Made by a program: the position numbers and the translations under genes. A DNA stretch of 64,000 nucleotides from Clostridium sp. 27_14 (GTDB lineage Bacteria > Bacillota > Clostridia > TANB77 > CAG-508): the NCBI GenBank assembly GCA_001916035.1, contig MNRQ01000022.1:1248-65247 (forward strand). Reading direction: 5' to 3'. The notes below the pieces were generated by a model that was given only the letters and a program-made list of their open reading frames with translations, made no database searches and was not told the DNA's origin. Numbering within the stretch: the first letter of the stretch is position 1; every line of letters begins with the position of its first letter. Shown here one piece after another: positions 18,018 through 26,501 of the stretch.

Positions 18018-18503
18018 ATGGAAGAAAAAAACGAATTAAAAGAGAAAGTTGTTGCTATCAATAGAGTTGCAAAAGTTGTAAAAGGTGGTAGAACTTTCAG
18101 ATTTAGTGCAGTTGTTGTCGTTGGTGATGAAAACGGACATATTGGTGTAGGTAATGGTAAAGCAGCAGAAGTACCAGATGCTATCAAAAAAGCAATTCAA
18201 GAAGCTAAGAAAAACTTAGTAGAAGTACCAGTAGTTGGAACAACAGTACCTCATGAATATATAGGAACATTCGGAAGTGCGAAAGTTATGCTTAAACCAG
18301 CATCAGTTGGTACTGGAGTTATCGCTGGAGGTAGCGTTAGACCAGTATTAGAGCTTGCAGGTTATAAAGATATAAGAACAAAAGTTATTGGAACAAACAA
18401 TCCAAGAAACGTTGTATATGCTACAATCGAAGGTTTAAAATCAATGCAAACAATAGAACAAGTAGCTAAAAAAAGAGGAAAAAAAGTAGAAGATATTTTA
18501 TAA
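18018..18503 (+). CDS. rpsE: 30S ribosomal protein S5
   Basis: 161 residues. It has [21 protein letters not shown], the decoding-fidelity region, and [26 protein letters not shown] precedes the start. The gene that normally follows, rpmD (L30), is absent: only 43 bases separate rpsE from rplO. Confidence 0.97.
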   Translation: MEEKNELKEKVVAINRVAKVVKGGRTFRFSAVVVVGDENGHIGVGNGKAAEVPDAIKKAIQEAKKNLVEVPVVGTTVPHEYIGTFGSAKVMLKPASVGTGVIAGGSVRPVLELAGYKDIRTKVIGTNNPRNVVYATIEGLKSMQTIEQVAKKRGKKVEDIL

Positions 18504-18546
18504 TTGATATACGAAAAATAAAAAATAAGGAGGTGCACAGCTAAAA

Positions 18547-18981
18547 ATGAAACTAGGAGAATTAAAACCAGCAGTTGAAAAAACAAAAAGAACAAGAGTT
18601 GGACGTGGAATAGGTTCAGGATTAGGAAAAACATCAGGTAGAGGTCATAAAGGACAAAAAGCTAGATCTGGTGGAGGAGTAAGACGTGGATTTGAAGGAG
18701 GTCAAACACCATTATATAGAAGACTTCCAAAAAGAGGATTTACAAATATTCATGCAAAAACTTATACAGAAGTAACTTTAACAATGTTAAATAAATCAAA
18801 AGCTACAGATGTATCAGCTCAAACTCTATTAGAAGAAGGTATCATTGGAAAAATCAATGATGGAATCGTTATATTAGCAACTGGAAAATTAGATAAAAAA
18901 TTAAACGTAAAAGCCACAAGATTTACTACAAAAGCAAAAGAAGCAATTGAGGCTTTAGGTGGAAAGGCTGAGGTGATTTAA
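18547..18981 (+). CDS. rplO: 50S ribosomal protein L15
   Basis: 144 residues. It begins [21 protein letters not shown], with [20 protein letters not shown] (about 31-50). Its TAA is directly followed by the TTG start of secY, so the two are likely translationally coupled. Confidence 0.97.
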   Translation: MKLGELKPAVEKTKRTRVGRGIGSGLGKTSGRGHKGQKARSGGGVRRGFEGGQTPLYRRLPKRGFTNIHAKTYTEVTLTMLNKSKATDVSAQTLLEEGIIGKINDGIVILATGKLDKKLNVKATRFTTKAKEAIEALGGKAEVI

Positions 18982-20301
18982 TTGTTTAAAACAATCAAAA
19001 ATGCACTAAAAACGCCAGAAGTAAGAAAAAAATTATGGTACACACTTTTACTTATAATTATATTTCGTTTAGGATGCTATATAACAGTACCTGGTGTTAA
19101 TAGTATTGCATTGTCAGAAGCAATGAGTTCTGTTGATGGAGTTGCAGGATTAATTAATATGATTTCCGGAGGAGCTTTTTCAAGATTCTCAATATTTGCA
19201 ATGTCTATCACACCATATATTACAGCATCAATCGTAGTACAATTATTAGCAATGATTATTCCATCTTTAGAAAGATTAACTAAAGAAGGTGGAGAAGAAG
19301 GAAGAAAAAAAATTGACAAATATACTAAAATAATAACAATAATTTTAGCTTTAGTAGAAGCTATAGGATTGTTCTTATCTTATAAGAGTGCAGGAATATT
19401 TGTTAATACAGAATTCTTAACAAGTGCATTAGTAGTTGTTGGTCTTGTTGGAGGTACTTCACTATTAATGTGGTTAGGTGATCAAATTACAAGTAAAGGA
19501 ATTGGAAATGGTATTTCAATTATTATATTTGTAGGTATTGTTTCAGGATTACCAAGTTTTGTAACAACATTATGGGGATTAATTTTTACAGAAAGTGGAT
19601 TTAGCACAACTGGATTATTATTATCTATAGGTATTATTATAGGTGCAATTATCTTAATTGCTGGTGTTGTATTTGTTCAACAAGCAGAAAGAAGAGTACC
19701 TGTACAATATTCTAAAAAAGTAGTAGGAAGAAAAATGGTTGGTGCACAAAATACACATATTCCATTAAAGCTAGCAATGGCTGGAGTTATGCCAATTATT
19801 TTTGCGTCATCATTTATGACTTTCCCTGCTATGATAATTCAATTATTTGTAAAAGATATTGCCTCACAAACAGGATTTTTAGCAGGGCTATATAAATTCT
19901 CTATTGCTACATCTTCTTCAAGTGTAGGAATAGGATATTCTATAGCTAATGCTATTGTGTATTTATTATTAATTGTTGGATTTACATTTTTCTATACTTA
20001 TGCTACATTTAATCCAGCAGAAGTATCAGCAACAATTAAGAAAAATGGTGGTTTTATCCCAGGTATTAGAGCTGGAAAACCAACTACAGAATATTTATCA
20101 TCAATTATCTCTAAATTGACATGGTTTGGTGGTTTGTTCTTAGCTATTATTGCTATTTTACCAATGTTTTTAAGATTTACAAATCTTAATATTGCATTTG
20201 GTGGAACATCTATTTTAATTGTCGTAGGTGTTGCATTAGAGACAATACAACAATTAGAGTCACAACTTGCTATGAGACATTATAAGGGATTTTTGGAATA
20301 A
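18982..20301 (+). CDS. secY: protein translocase subunit SecY
   Basis: The 439-residue channel subunit of the Sec translocon, with ten predicted membrane spans. Visible hallmarks are VPGVNS near the first span, FSIFAMSITPYITASIVVQLL, the QQAERRVPVQYSKK loop and ATFNPAEVSATIKKNGGFIPGIR before the last spans. The start is TTG with GAGGTGAT upstream inside rplO. A terminator follows about 10 bases after the stop, separating it from adk and map. Confidence 0.97.
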   Translation: MFKTIKNALKTPEVRKKLWYTLLLIIIFRLGCYITVPGVNSIALSEAMSSVDGVAGLINMISGGAFSRFSIFAMSITPYITASIVVQLLAMIIPSLERLTKEGGEEGRKKIDKYTKIITIILALVEAIGLFLSYKSAGIFVNTEFLTSALVVVGLVGGTSLLMWLGDQITSKGIGNGISIIIFVGIVSGLPSFVTTLWGLIFTESGFSTTGLLLSIGIIIGAIILIAGVVFVQQAERRVPVQYSKKVVGRKMVGAQNTHIPLKLAMAGVMPIIFASSFMTFPAMIIQLFVKDIASQTGFLAGLYKFSIATSSSSVGIGYSIANAIVYLLLIVGFTFFYTYATFNPAEVSATIKKNGGFIPGIRAGKPTTEYLSSIISKLTWFGGLFLAIIAILPMFLRFTNLNIAFGGTSILIVVGVALETIQQLESQLAMRHYKGFLE

Positions 20302-20310
20302 AATTGTAAG

Positions 20311-20342
20311 AAATACTATATCGTTTAAGGTATAGTATTTTT
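20311..20342 (+). terminator. intrinsic terminator after secY
   Basis: AAATACTATA/TATAGTATTT with a short loop and T-rich 3' side. It lies immediately after secY and probably divides the spc operon from adk-map. Confidence 0.75.
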
Positions 20343-20345
20343 AAT

Positions 20346-20383
20346 ATTATATGAAGTGCGGAGAACTTTCCTATAATATTAAA
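20346..20383 (+). repeat. R1 fragment (module a only)
   Basis: GAAGTGCGGAGAACTTTCCT with flanking TATAATAT matches the first hairpin of the R1 family (compare 3915-3945). Modules b and c are missing. Confidence 0.6.
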
Positions 20384-20598
20384 AATAGAGTTAGTGTATG
20401 CAATTTTATAAAAATAATAAAAAAGTGTTAAGAATTACATTTTTATGTACGAAAAAATGTAAAAGAATACAAAAAAGTTGATATATTTTTTTATATAAGA
20501 TGTGAGCTACTTTTATACTATAGAAAAATCAAGTTTTTACTTGATTTTTCTAAGGCTTTGTAGTAAAATAAGTTAGTAAAATCAAGAGATGAGGAGAG
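20384..20598 (+). promoter_or_regulatory. adk leader with two hairpins
   Basis: This A+T-rich spacer has no gene. It contains TTACATTTTT/AAAAAATGTAA (about 20435-20462) and a perfect 12-base-pair hairpin, AGAAAAATCAAG/CTTGATTTTTCT (20522-20551), ending in T-rich sequence. The second lies 47 bases before adk and could act as an attenuator or end a transcript coming from secY. Confidence 0.5.
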
Positions 20599-21267
20599 AT
20601 GAGAATGATAATAATAATGTTAGGAGCACCTGGAACTGGAAAAGGAACAGTGGCTGGTATGTTGGAAAAAGGAATTGGGATAAAGCAAGTATCAACAGGT
20701 GATATATTCAGAAAAAATATGCAAGAAGGAACAGAAATAGGTAAGGTGGCAGAAAGCTATATATCAAAAGGACAATTGGTACCAGATGAAGTAACTATAA
20801 AAATTGTAGAAGAGAGATTAAATGAAAAAGATGTGGAGAACGGAATAATATTAGACGGATTTCCAAGAACATTAGAACAGGCAAAAGCGCTTGATAAAAT
20901 GTTAGAAGAGAAAAATAGAAAAATAGATATGGTATTAAATTTAGTAACACCAGAAGAAGAAATAATAGAAAGAATAGTAAATAGAAGAATATGTTCAAAT
21001 CCGGAATGTAAAACTATTTATAATGTAGTTATGAATCCACCAAAAGTAGAAGGAATTTGTGATAAATGTGGTAGTGAGCTAATTCAAAGAAAAGATGATA
21101 ATGAAGAAACAGTAAAAGCAAGAATTAAATCTTATGTTGAACAAACAAGCCCATTAGTAGATTATTATGAAAAAAAAGGAATATTGAGAACAGAAAATGT
21201 TACTAAAGAAAATAATCATTTAGGAAAACAAGTGGCAGATGAAATAATAGAAGAGGTTAATAAGTAA
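20599..21267 (+). CDS. adk: adenylate kinase
   Basis: Interconverts ATP + AMP and 2 ADP. The 222-residue protein has the P-loop MLGAPGTGKGT (about 7-17), the NMP-binding region with STGDIFR and LDGFPRTLEQA, and a long LID. The LID carries four cysteines (CSNPEC and CDKC, about 133-160), the zinc-binding LID of Gram-positives. An internal ATG two codons on is an alternative start. Position between secY and map is canonical, although a terminator precedes it here. Confidence 0.96.
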   Translation: MRMIIIMLGAPGTGKGTVAGMLEKGIGIKQVSTGDIFRKNMQEGTEIGKVAESYISKGQLVPDEVTIKIVEERLNEKDVENGIILDGFPRTLEQAKALDKMLEEKNRKIDMVLNLVTPEEEIIERIVNRRICSNPECKTIYNVVMNPPKVEGICDKCGSELIQRKDDNEETVKARIKSYVEQTSPLVDYYEKKGILRTENVTKENNHLGKQVADEIIEEVNK

Positions 21268-21310
21268 TTTTTTAGTAATAAGTGTAATTGTATAATGACA
21301 AATCTATAAA

Positions 21311-21397
21311 AGTAAATTTTGTATGCAAGTAAAAGTGCCAACTTAAAAATGATTAAATAGATGTAAATATTATTAATGTTCATTTTTGTTTTATATA
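21311..21397 (+). repeat. degenerate R1 element (adk-map spacer)
   Basis: Aligns over its length with the b-c part of R1: GTAAATTTTG then AACTTAAAAATG and ATTATTAATGTTCATTTTTG correspond to positions in copies 2 and 8. It has many substitutions, mainly losing the CGCGGAC/GTCCGC core. It looks like an old, decayed copy. Confidence 0.55.
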
Positions 21398-21415
21398 GAA
21401 AGGAAGAGACCATAA

Positions 21416-22186
21416 ATGGTAACAATAAAATCAAAAAGAGAAATAGAATTAATGAAAGAAGCATGTAAAGTAGTAGCTTTAACTTATGAAAAATTAGAAA
21501 AAGAGATAAAACCTGGAATGACAACTTATGAATTAGACCAAATTGCAGAGAAAACAATGAGAAGTTTAGGAGCGATACCAGCAGAAAAAGGATATGATTC
21601 TGGAATAAGAGGAGTGCCTAAATTCCCAGCGTCTATATGTGTGTCTATAAATGATGAAGTAATACATGGAATACCTTCAAAAAATAGAATAATAAAGAAT
21701 GGGGATGTAGTTAGCATAGATACTGTAGCTTTAAAAGATGGTTTTAATGGTGATGCTGCAAGAACTTTTATAGTAGGAAAGTCATCTAAAGAGGCTCAAA
21801 GATTAGTTGAGGTTACAAAACAGGCATTTTTTGAAGGGATAAAATTTGCTAAACCTGGATATAGAATAGGAGATATATCACATGCAATAGGAGAATATGT
21901 ACGTAGTCAAGGATATTCAGTTGTGAAGGAATTTCAAGGGCATGGTATTGGTAGAGAAATGCATGAAGATCCAGGTATAACAAATTATGGTAAAGCGGGT
22001 AGAGGAATGAAAATTGAACCAGGTATGACACTTGCTATTGAACCTATGGTTATTCAAGGGAACCCTAATATTTTAGAACTAGATGATGGTTGGACCATAA
22101 TTACTGAAGATGGTAGTTTGGCAGCTCATTATGAAAATACAATTTTAATTACAGAAAAAGAGCCAAAAATATTGACAATTCTATAA
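21416..22186 (+). CDS. map: type I methionine aminopeptidase
   Basis: Removes the initiator Met from new proteins using two metal ions. At 256 residues it has the minimal type Ia form. Metal ligands are visible in order: IDTVALKDGFNGDAAR (two Asp), GHGIGREMHEDPG (His), AIEPMV (Glu) and HYENTILIT (Glu). AGGAAGAG precedes the ATG. Its 3' end carries an internal promoter for infA. Confidence 0.96.
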   Translation: MVTIKSKREIELMKEACKVVALTYEKLEKEIKPGMTTYELDQIAEKTMRSLGAIPAEKGYDSGIRGVPKFPASICVSINDEVIHGIPSKNRIIKNGDVVSIDTVALKDGFNGDAARTFIVGKSSKEAQRLVEVTKQAFFEGIKFAKPGYRIGDISHAIGEYVRSQGYSVVKEFQGHGIGREMHEDPGITNYGKAGRGMKIEPGMTLAIEPMVIQGNPNILELDDGWTIITEDGSLAAHYENTILITEKEPKILTIL

Positions 22187-22200
22187 AAATGTTGTAAAAT
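22172..22200 (+). promoter_or_regulatory. internal promoter for infA-rpmJ, within the end of map
   Basis: TTGACA (22172-22177), 17 bases, TAAAAT (22195-22200). The transcript would carry the 10-base-pair hairpin ATGCAAAATA/TATTTTGCAT (22212-22235) just before infA. Confidence 0.7.
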
Positions 22201-22264
22201 TAAGTAGTTAATATGCAAAATAGGAATATTTTGCATAAAATGCTCTTTGTGAGGAGGGAAAATG

Positions 22265-22483
22265 ATGGCAAAAGAAGATGTTATAGAGGTAGAGGGAACT
22301 GTTGTTGAAGCTTTACCAAATACAAACTTTAAAGTTGAACTAGAAAATGGGCACCAAATATTAGCACATATTTCTGGAAAACTAAGAATGAATTATATTA
22401 AGATATTACCAGGAGATAAAGTTAAAGTAGAATTATCCCCATATGACTTGACAAAAGGTCGCATCACATGGAGAGCAAAATAG
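22265..22483 (+). CDS. infA: translation initiation factor IF-1
   Basis: 72 residues, the exact family length, an S1/OB-fold protein that occupies the A site during initiation. It contains [34 protein letters not shown] and [13 protein letters not shown]. An ATG one codon upstream (22262) is also possible. AGGAGGGAAAATG precedes. The small KOW-protein gene that often lies between map and infA in Firmicutes is absent. Confidence 0.96.
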   Translation: MAKEDVIEVEGTVVEALPNTNFKVELENGHQILAHISGKLRMNYIKILPGDKVKVELSPYDLTKGRITWRAK

Positions 22484-22556
22484 TTATTTAGTTAAAAATT
22501 AACCCAAATAAAATAAAAAAAGTGTTATGCACTAAAAATTTTAAGGAGGTGCCAAA

Positions 22557-22670
22557 ATGAAAGTAAGACCATCAGTAAAGAAAATATGTGACAAATGCAA
22601 AATTATAAAAAGAAAAGGTGTTATTAGAGTTATTTGTGAAAACCCTAAACACAAACAAAGACAAGGATAG
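22557..22670 (+). CDS. rpmJ: 50S ribosomal protein L36
   Basis: A 37-residue protein: [20 protein letters not shown] with CxxC, then a downstream Cys and His (VICENPKHK) completing a zinc site. Typical zinc-binding L36. AAGGAGGTG lies before the ATG. It is too short for usual ORF cut-offs. Confidence 0.96.
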   Translation: MKVRPSVKKICDKCKIIKRKGVIRVICENPKHKQRQG

Positions 22671-22855
22671 TCTTTGAAATTAAAATTGTTTATAACACAA
22701 ATTAGGTAGCGGCTGTGAAACCCAAAAGGATTTACATATCGAATTTGTGTTTATATATATCTTTAAATCTTTTTAAAACCACTGTGCTAAAACAGTGCAT
22801 TTCAATTAAAAAGAAAAAGAAAATTATAAGAAAAAATTTGGAGGTGCAAAAAAAT
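22671..22855 (+). promoter_or_regulatory. rpmJ-rpsM spacer with hairpins
   Basis: 185 bases without a gene of their own. An AACACAAATT/AATTTGTGTT stem (22694-22703 with 22742-22751) encloses GGTAGCGGCTGTGAAACCC. A second hairpin is CACTGT/ACAGTG (about 22780-22797). The spacer is unusually long for this gene pair and may be a regulatory leader, but no named family is recognised. Confidence 0.4.
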
Positions 22856-23224
22856 ATGGCTCGTATAGCAGGAGTAGACTTGCCTAAAGAAAAAAGAGTA
22901 GAAATAGGTTTAACATATATCTACGGGATTGGATTATCAAGCTCACAAAAAATTCTAGAAAAAGCTGGTGTTAACCCAGATACTAGAGTAAAAGATTTAA
23001 CTGATGAACAAGAAAATGCAATCAGAAAAATTATTGATGAATCATACAATGTAGAAGGTGACTTAAGAAGAGAAGTTGCTCTTAATATTAAAAGACTTAC
23101 AGAAATTGGTTGCTACAGAGGCTTAAGACATAGAAGAGGTTTGCCTGTAAGAGGACAAAGAACAAAAACAAATGCTAGAACAAGAAAAGGTCCTAGAAAG
23201 TTAGTTAGTAAGAGTAAAAAATAA
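22856..23224 (+). CDS. rpsM: 30S ribosomal protein S13
   Basis: 122 residues starting [26 protein letters not shown], with an HhH-like motif, and ending in the basic tail [20 protein letters not shown]...KSKK. A longer in-frame extension to 22715 lacks a ribosome site and family support. GGAGGTG precedes 22856. Two R2 elements follow. Confidence 0.97.
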   Translation: MARIAGVDLPKEKRVEIGLTYIYGIGLSSSQKILEKAGVNPDTRVKDLTDEQENAIRKIIDESYNVEGDLRREVALNIKRLTEIGCYRGLRHRRGLPVRGQRTKTNARTRKGPRKLVSKSKK

Positions 23225-23227
23225 TCC

Positions 23228-23350
23228 AAATCGATAAAAATCATTAATCTGCAAATTTTCAATATTTATTACAAACCTCAGCATATAGATATATAGCTTC
23301 ACCTTGTGATAAATATTAAAAATTCACATCTTAATAATTTTAATCAATTT
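23228..23350 (+). repeat. R2 hairpin element, copy C (rpsM-rpsK spacer)
   Basis: The outer stem is AAATCGAT/ATCAATTT and then AAAATCATTA/TAATAATTTT. The inner stem is AATATTTATTACAA with TTGTGATAAATATT. The core has CCTCAGC and CTTCACC around an ATAT/ATAT tip. It is closest to copy A, with several paired substitutions. Confidence 0.78.
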
Positions 23351-23353
23351 GAC

Positions 23354-23478
23354 AAATTAAAGATTATAATCCGGATATTGCTCATTTTGCAATTTTAAAA
23401 AACTTCGATGTACACAAAGTACAATCTCAGCTTTTTTAAAATCACAAAAATGCACAATATACTAATTCTAATCAATTT
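23354..23478 (+). repeat. R2 hairpin element, copy D (rpsM-rpsK spacer)
   Basis: Placed head-to-tail after copy C. The outer stem is AAATT plus GATTA against TAATCAATTT. Then come TGCTCATTTT and AAAATGCACA, the inner stem AATTTTAAAAAA/TTTTTTAAAAT, and the core CTTCGA and CTCAGC around a GTAC/GTAC tip. It is closest to copy B. Confidence 0.78.
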
Positions 23479-23590
23479 TAGATTTGAATAATAATTTGAA
23501 AATTTTTAGAATAAAGAAAAAATTTAAAAATATTTAAGCTTAAAAATATTAAAGAAACCTTATTAAAAAATGAAGGAGGGAATTTTAGAA

Positions 23591-23986
23591 ATGGCTAAAA
23601 ATACAACAAGAAAACCAGTAGCTAGAAGAAATAGAAAAAATATAGAAAAAGGTGCAGCACACATCCACTCTAGCTTTAATAATACAATAGTAACAATTAC
23701 TGATACACAAGGAAATGCAATTTCATGGGGAAGCGCTGGAGAATTAGGATTCAAAGGTTCAAGAAAAAGCACACCTTATGCAGCTGGACAAGTTGCTGAA
23801 ACAGCAGCTAAAGCAGCTATGGAACATGGATTAAAAACTGTTGAAGTATTTGTAAAAGGACCAGGTTCAGGAAGAGAAGCAGCAATAAGAGCTTTACAAA
23901 CAGCAGGTTTAGAATTAAGTAGTATCAAAGATGTAACACCAATTCCACATAATGGTTGTAGACCACCAAAAAGAAGACGTGTATAG
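23591..23986 (+). CDS. rpsK: 30S ribosomal protein S11
   Basis: 131 residues. [43 protein letters not shown] and the C-terminal [15 protein letters not shown] are classical. Upstream in-frame ATG at 23570 is inside the GAAGGAGGGA ribosome site, so 23591 is chosen. It lies in the platform near the E site. Confidence 0.97.
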   Translation: MAKNTTRKPVARRNRKNIEKGAAHIHSSFNNTIVTITDTQGNAISWGSAGELGFKGSRKSTPYAAGQVAETAAKAAMEHGLKTVEVFVKGPGSGREAAIRALQTAGLELSSIKDVTPIPHNGCRPPKRRRV

Positions 23987-24001
23987 AAAGGAGTAAATAT
24001 A

Positions 24002-24628
24002 ATGGCAAGATATAAAGACGAACAATGCCGTATTTGTCGTAGAGAAGGACAAAAATTGTTCTTAAAAGGGTCAAGATGTTATTCAGATAAATGCAGTATT
24101 TCTAGAAGAAATTATGCACCAGGACAACATGGACAAAAGAGAGCAAAATTATCTGAATATGGAACACAATTAAGAGAAAAACAAAAAACAAAATCATATT
24201 ATGGAGTCGGAGAAAAACAATTTAGAAAATATTTCGCAATGGCTTCAAATAAAAAAGGTGTAACAGGTGCTAACCTATTACAAATATTAGAAAGTAGATT
24301 AGATAATGTTGTTTACAGATTAGGATTTGGAACTTCAAGAGCTCAAGCTAGACAATTTGTAAACCATGGACAATTTGAAGTAAATGGTAAAAGAGTAGAT
24401 ATACCATCATACTTAGTAAAAGCTGGAGACGTTATTACAGTTAGAGAAATCAAAAAAGATAATGCTACTATAAAAGCAAATGTTGAAGAAAATTCTGCAA
24501 GACCAGTACCAGCTTGGTTAGAAAAAAATAATGAAAAATTAAGCGGTAAAGTAGTAAGATTAGCAAGCAGAGAAGATATAGATCTACCAATAGAAGAACA
24601 TCTAATAGTAGAGTTGTACTCAAAATAA
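24002..24628 (+). CDS. rpsD: 30S ribosomal protein S4
   Basis: 208 residues with a zinc-type N-terminus ([15 protein letters not shown] then C and C in [12 protein letters not shown]) and the S4 RNA-binding domain ([23 protein letters not shown], about 98-120). S4 initiates 30S assembly and controls the alpha operon in E. coli. AAAGGAG precedes the ATG. Confidence 0.97.
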   Translation: MARYKDEQCRICRREGQKLFLKGSRCYSDKCSISRRNYAPGQHGQKRAKLSEYGTQLREKQKTKSYYGVGEKQFRKYFAMASNKKGVTGANLLQILESRLDNVVYRLGFGTSRAQARQFVNHGQFEVNGKRVDIPSYLVKAGDVITVREIKKDNATIKANVEENSARPVPAWLEKNNEKLSGKVVRLASREDIDLPIEEHLIVELYSK

Positions 24629-24741
24629 TAGTATTTAAAAGTAAGTGCAAAGGGTTTATCAAAACTTTGAAATTTTACTTGGAAGAACCGAGAAAGTTTT
24701 TAAAAAAAGTGAGAGGTAAGTTCTCATATTAGGAGGTAAAA

Positions 24742-25638
24742 ATGATAGAATTTGAAAAGCCAAATATTGAATGTCTAGAGGTTGATGACACAAATAATTA
24801 TGCAAAATTTGTATGTGAACCATTAGAAAGAGGTTACGGAGTAACAATAGGAAACTCTTTAAGAAGAATATTACTTTCATCACTTCCAGGATGTGCAATA
24901 ACAAGCGTAAAAATTGATGGAGTATTACATGAATTTTCTACAATTGCAAATGTAGTAGAAGATGTGCCAGAAATAATCGTAAACTTAAAAAATGTTAGAT
25001 TAAAAACAGATGATATTGATGAAAAAGTATTGAGAATAGACTTTAAAGGAGAAGGTGAAGTTACTGCAGGAGATATAGTAACAGATGGAACAGTAGAAGT
25101 ACTAAATCCAGAATTACATATAGCAACAGTATCTGAAGGTGGTCATTTAAAAATGGAAATGACAGCTGATAAGGGAAGAGGATACAACTCAGCAGAGAAA
25201 AATAAGAAGCCAGATCAAGATATCTCTGTATTACCAATAGACTCAATATATACACCAGTGAAAAAAGTAAACTATCAAGTAGAAAATACCAGAGTAGGAC
25301 AAATGGTAGATTATGATAAATTAGTAATTGAAGTATGGACAGATGGTAGCTTAAAAGCTCATGAAGCATTAAGTTTAGCTGCAAAAGTAATGACAGGACA
25401 TTTAGAATTATTTATTGACTTGTCAGAAAAAACTAAAAATATGTCTATAGAAGAGCTAGAATTATCAGTAAGATCATTTAACTGCTTAAAGAGAGCTGGA
25501 ATTGCTACTGTGGAAGATTTAATTAATAAATCAGAAGCAGATATGATGAAGGTAAGAAATTTAGGTAAAAAATCTTTTGATGAAGTAACAGCAAAACTAC
25601 ATTCATTAGGTTTAGACTTTGCACATGAAGAAGAATAA
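24742..25638 (+). CDS. rpoA: DNA-directed RNA polymerase subunit alpha
   Basis: 298 residues, slightly shorter than the ~314 typical of Bacillus. The N-terminal assembly domain has [22 protein letters not shown] (about 32-53). The C-terminal domain (about 235-295) has the DNA- and UP-element-binding sequence [19 protein letters not shown] and [19 protein letters not shown] precedes the ATG, between rpsD and rplQ as usual. Confidence 0.97.
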   Translation: MIEFEKPNIECLEVDDTNNYAKFVCEPLERGYGVTIGNSLRRILLSSLPGCAITSVKIDGVLHEFSTIANVVEDVPEIIVNLKNVRLKTDDIDEKVLRIDFKGEGEVTAGDIVTDGTVEVLNPELHIATVSEGGHLKMEMTADKGRGYNSAEKNKKPDQDISVLPIDSIYTPVKKVNYQVENTRVGQMVDYDKLVIEVWTDGSLKAHEALSLAAKVMTGHLELFIDLSEKTKNMSIEELELSVRSFNCLKRAGIATVEDLINKSEADMMKVRNLGKKSFDEVTAKLHSLGLDFAHEEE

Positions 25639-25680
25639 AAAAGTAAAATAAAACTGTAAAAAACAAGGAGGTTGAACAAA

Positions 25681-26208
25681 TTGGCTACAAATAGAAAGCT
25701 AGGAAGAACAACTGATATTAGAATGGCAATGCTAAAAAATTTAACAACAGATTTGTTAGTATATGGTAAAGTTGAAACAACATTACCAAGAGCTAAAGAA
25801 GTTAAAGCAATAGCAGACAGTTTAATATCATTAGCAATAAAAGAAAAAGACAACTTTGAAGAAGTTGAAGTAACAATCAAAAAAGCAAAATTAGATTCAA
25901 AAGGAAATAAAGTGACAGAATTAGTAAAAAGCAAAAATGGAAACGAATACTTAAAAGTTGTTAAAGAAGAAGTTAAAGAAAAAAGACAAAAAGATATGCC
26001 AACAAGATTAAATGCAAGAAGAAAAATGATGAGAAAATTAAATAAAGTAAAAGATAGCGATGGAAAAAATATTGATGTACTAGCAAAATTATTTAATGAA
26101 ATTGCACCAAAATATGCTGGAAGCAATGTAGGTGGATATACAAGAATAGTAAAGGCAGGACCAAGAAGAGGAGACGGAGCTGAAGTTGCTGTATTACAAT
26201 TAATTTAA
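25681..26208 (+). CDS. rplQ: 50S ribosomal protein L17, with a long insertion
   Basis: 175 residues from a TTG start at 25681 (another TTG at 25672 lies too close to the AAGGAGG site). The N-terminus ATNRKLGRTTDIRMAMLKNL and the C-terminus GGYTRIVKAGPRRGDGAEVAV are typical L17. About 45 extra charged residues (EEVEVTIKKAKLDSKG... to MPTRLNARRK) are inserted near residue 65-110, compared with ~112-130 for most bacteria. It is the last gene of the alpha operon; a terminator follows. Confidence 0.95.
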   Translation: MATNRKLGRTTDIRMAMLKNLTTDLLVYGKVETTLPRAKEVKAIADSLISLAIKEKDNFEEVEVTIKKAKLDSKGNKVTELVKSKNGNEYLKVVKEEVKEKRQKDMPTRLNARRKMMRKLNKVKDSDGKNIDVLAKLFNEIAPKYAGSNVGGYTRIVKAGPRRGDGAEVAVLQLI

Positions 26209-26247
26209 TTTTGTTATTATATATAATATATTATTAATTATAAAAAT

Positions 26248-26287
26248 GAAGCGGGGAATTGTATAAGATTTTCGGCTTTATTTTTTA
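26248..26287 (+). terminator. terminator after rplQ
   Basis: AAGCGGGGAA pairs with TTTTCGGCTT (one mismatch, two G-U pairs) and is followed by a long T-run. It ends the ribosomal superoperon. Confidence 0.75.
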
Positions 26288-26432
26288 TATTATAAGAAAG
26301 TTCATCAAACGTCCTATAATATAAAAAATAACGAGGCCGCGATATTTGCTTTGCAAATTTCGCGCACGAACAAAGACGCGGACTTTAAAATGTTCTAAAT
26401 AAGTGCAATGCTATTAATGTCTGCTTTTATTC
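26287..26432 (+). repeat. R1 dispersed palindromic element, copy at 26.3 kb
   Basis: A complete a-b-c element following the rplQ terminator. Module a is more diverged (GAAAGTTCATC/ACGTCC). Module b (ATTTGCTTTGCAAAT) and module c are well kept. Confidence 0.82.
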
Positions 26433-26501
26433 GTGGGTTTTCACCAAAAGTAAATATTGGAATATTATAGTGTATATAAATAAAAAAGGAATGTGTTTAA
26501 T

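Noticed and set aside
22715..22855. N-terminal extension of S13
   Set aside because: The extra 47 residues come from a structured spacer; the ribosome site and family start both indicate 22856.
25359..26126. 255-residue minus-strand frame across rpoA and rplQ
   Set aside because: It is the antisense shadow of two certain genes; the translation is Leu/Ser/Phe-rich with no ribosome site.
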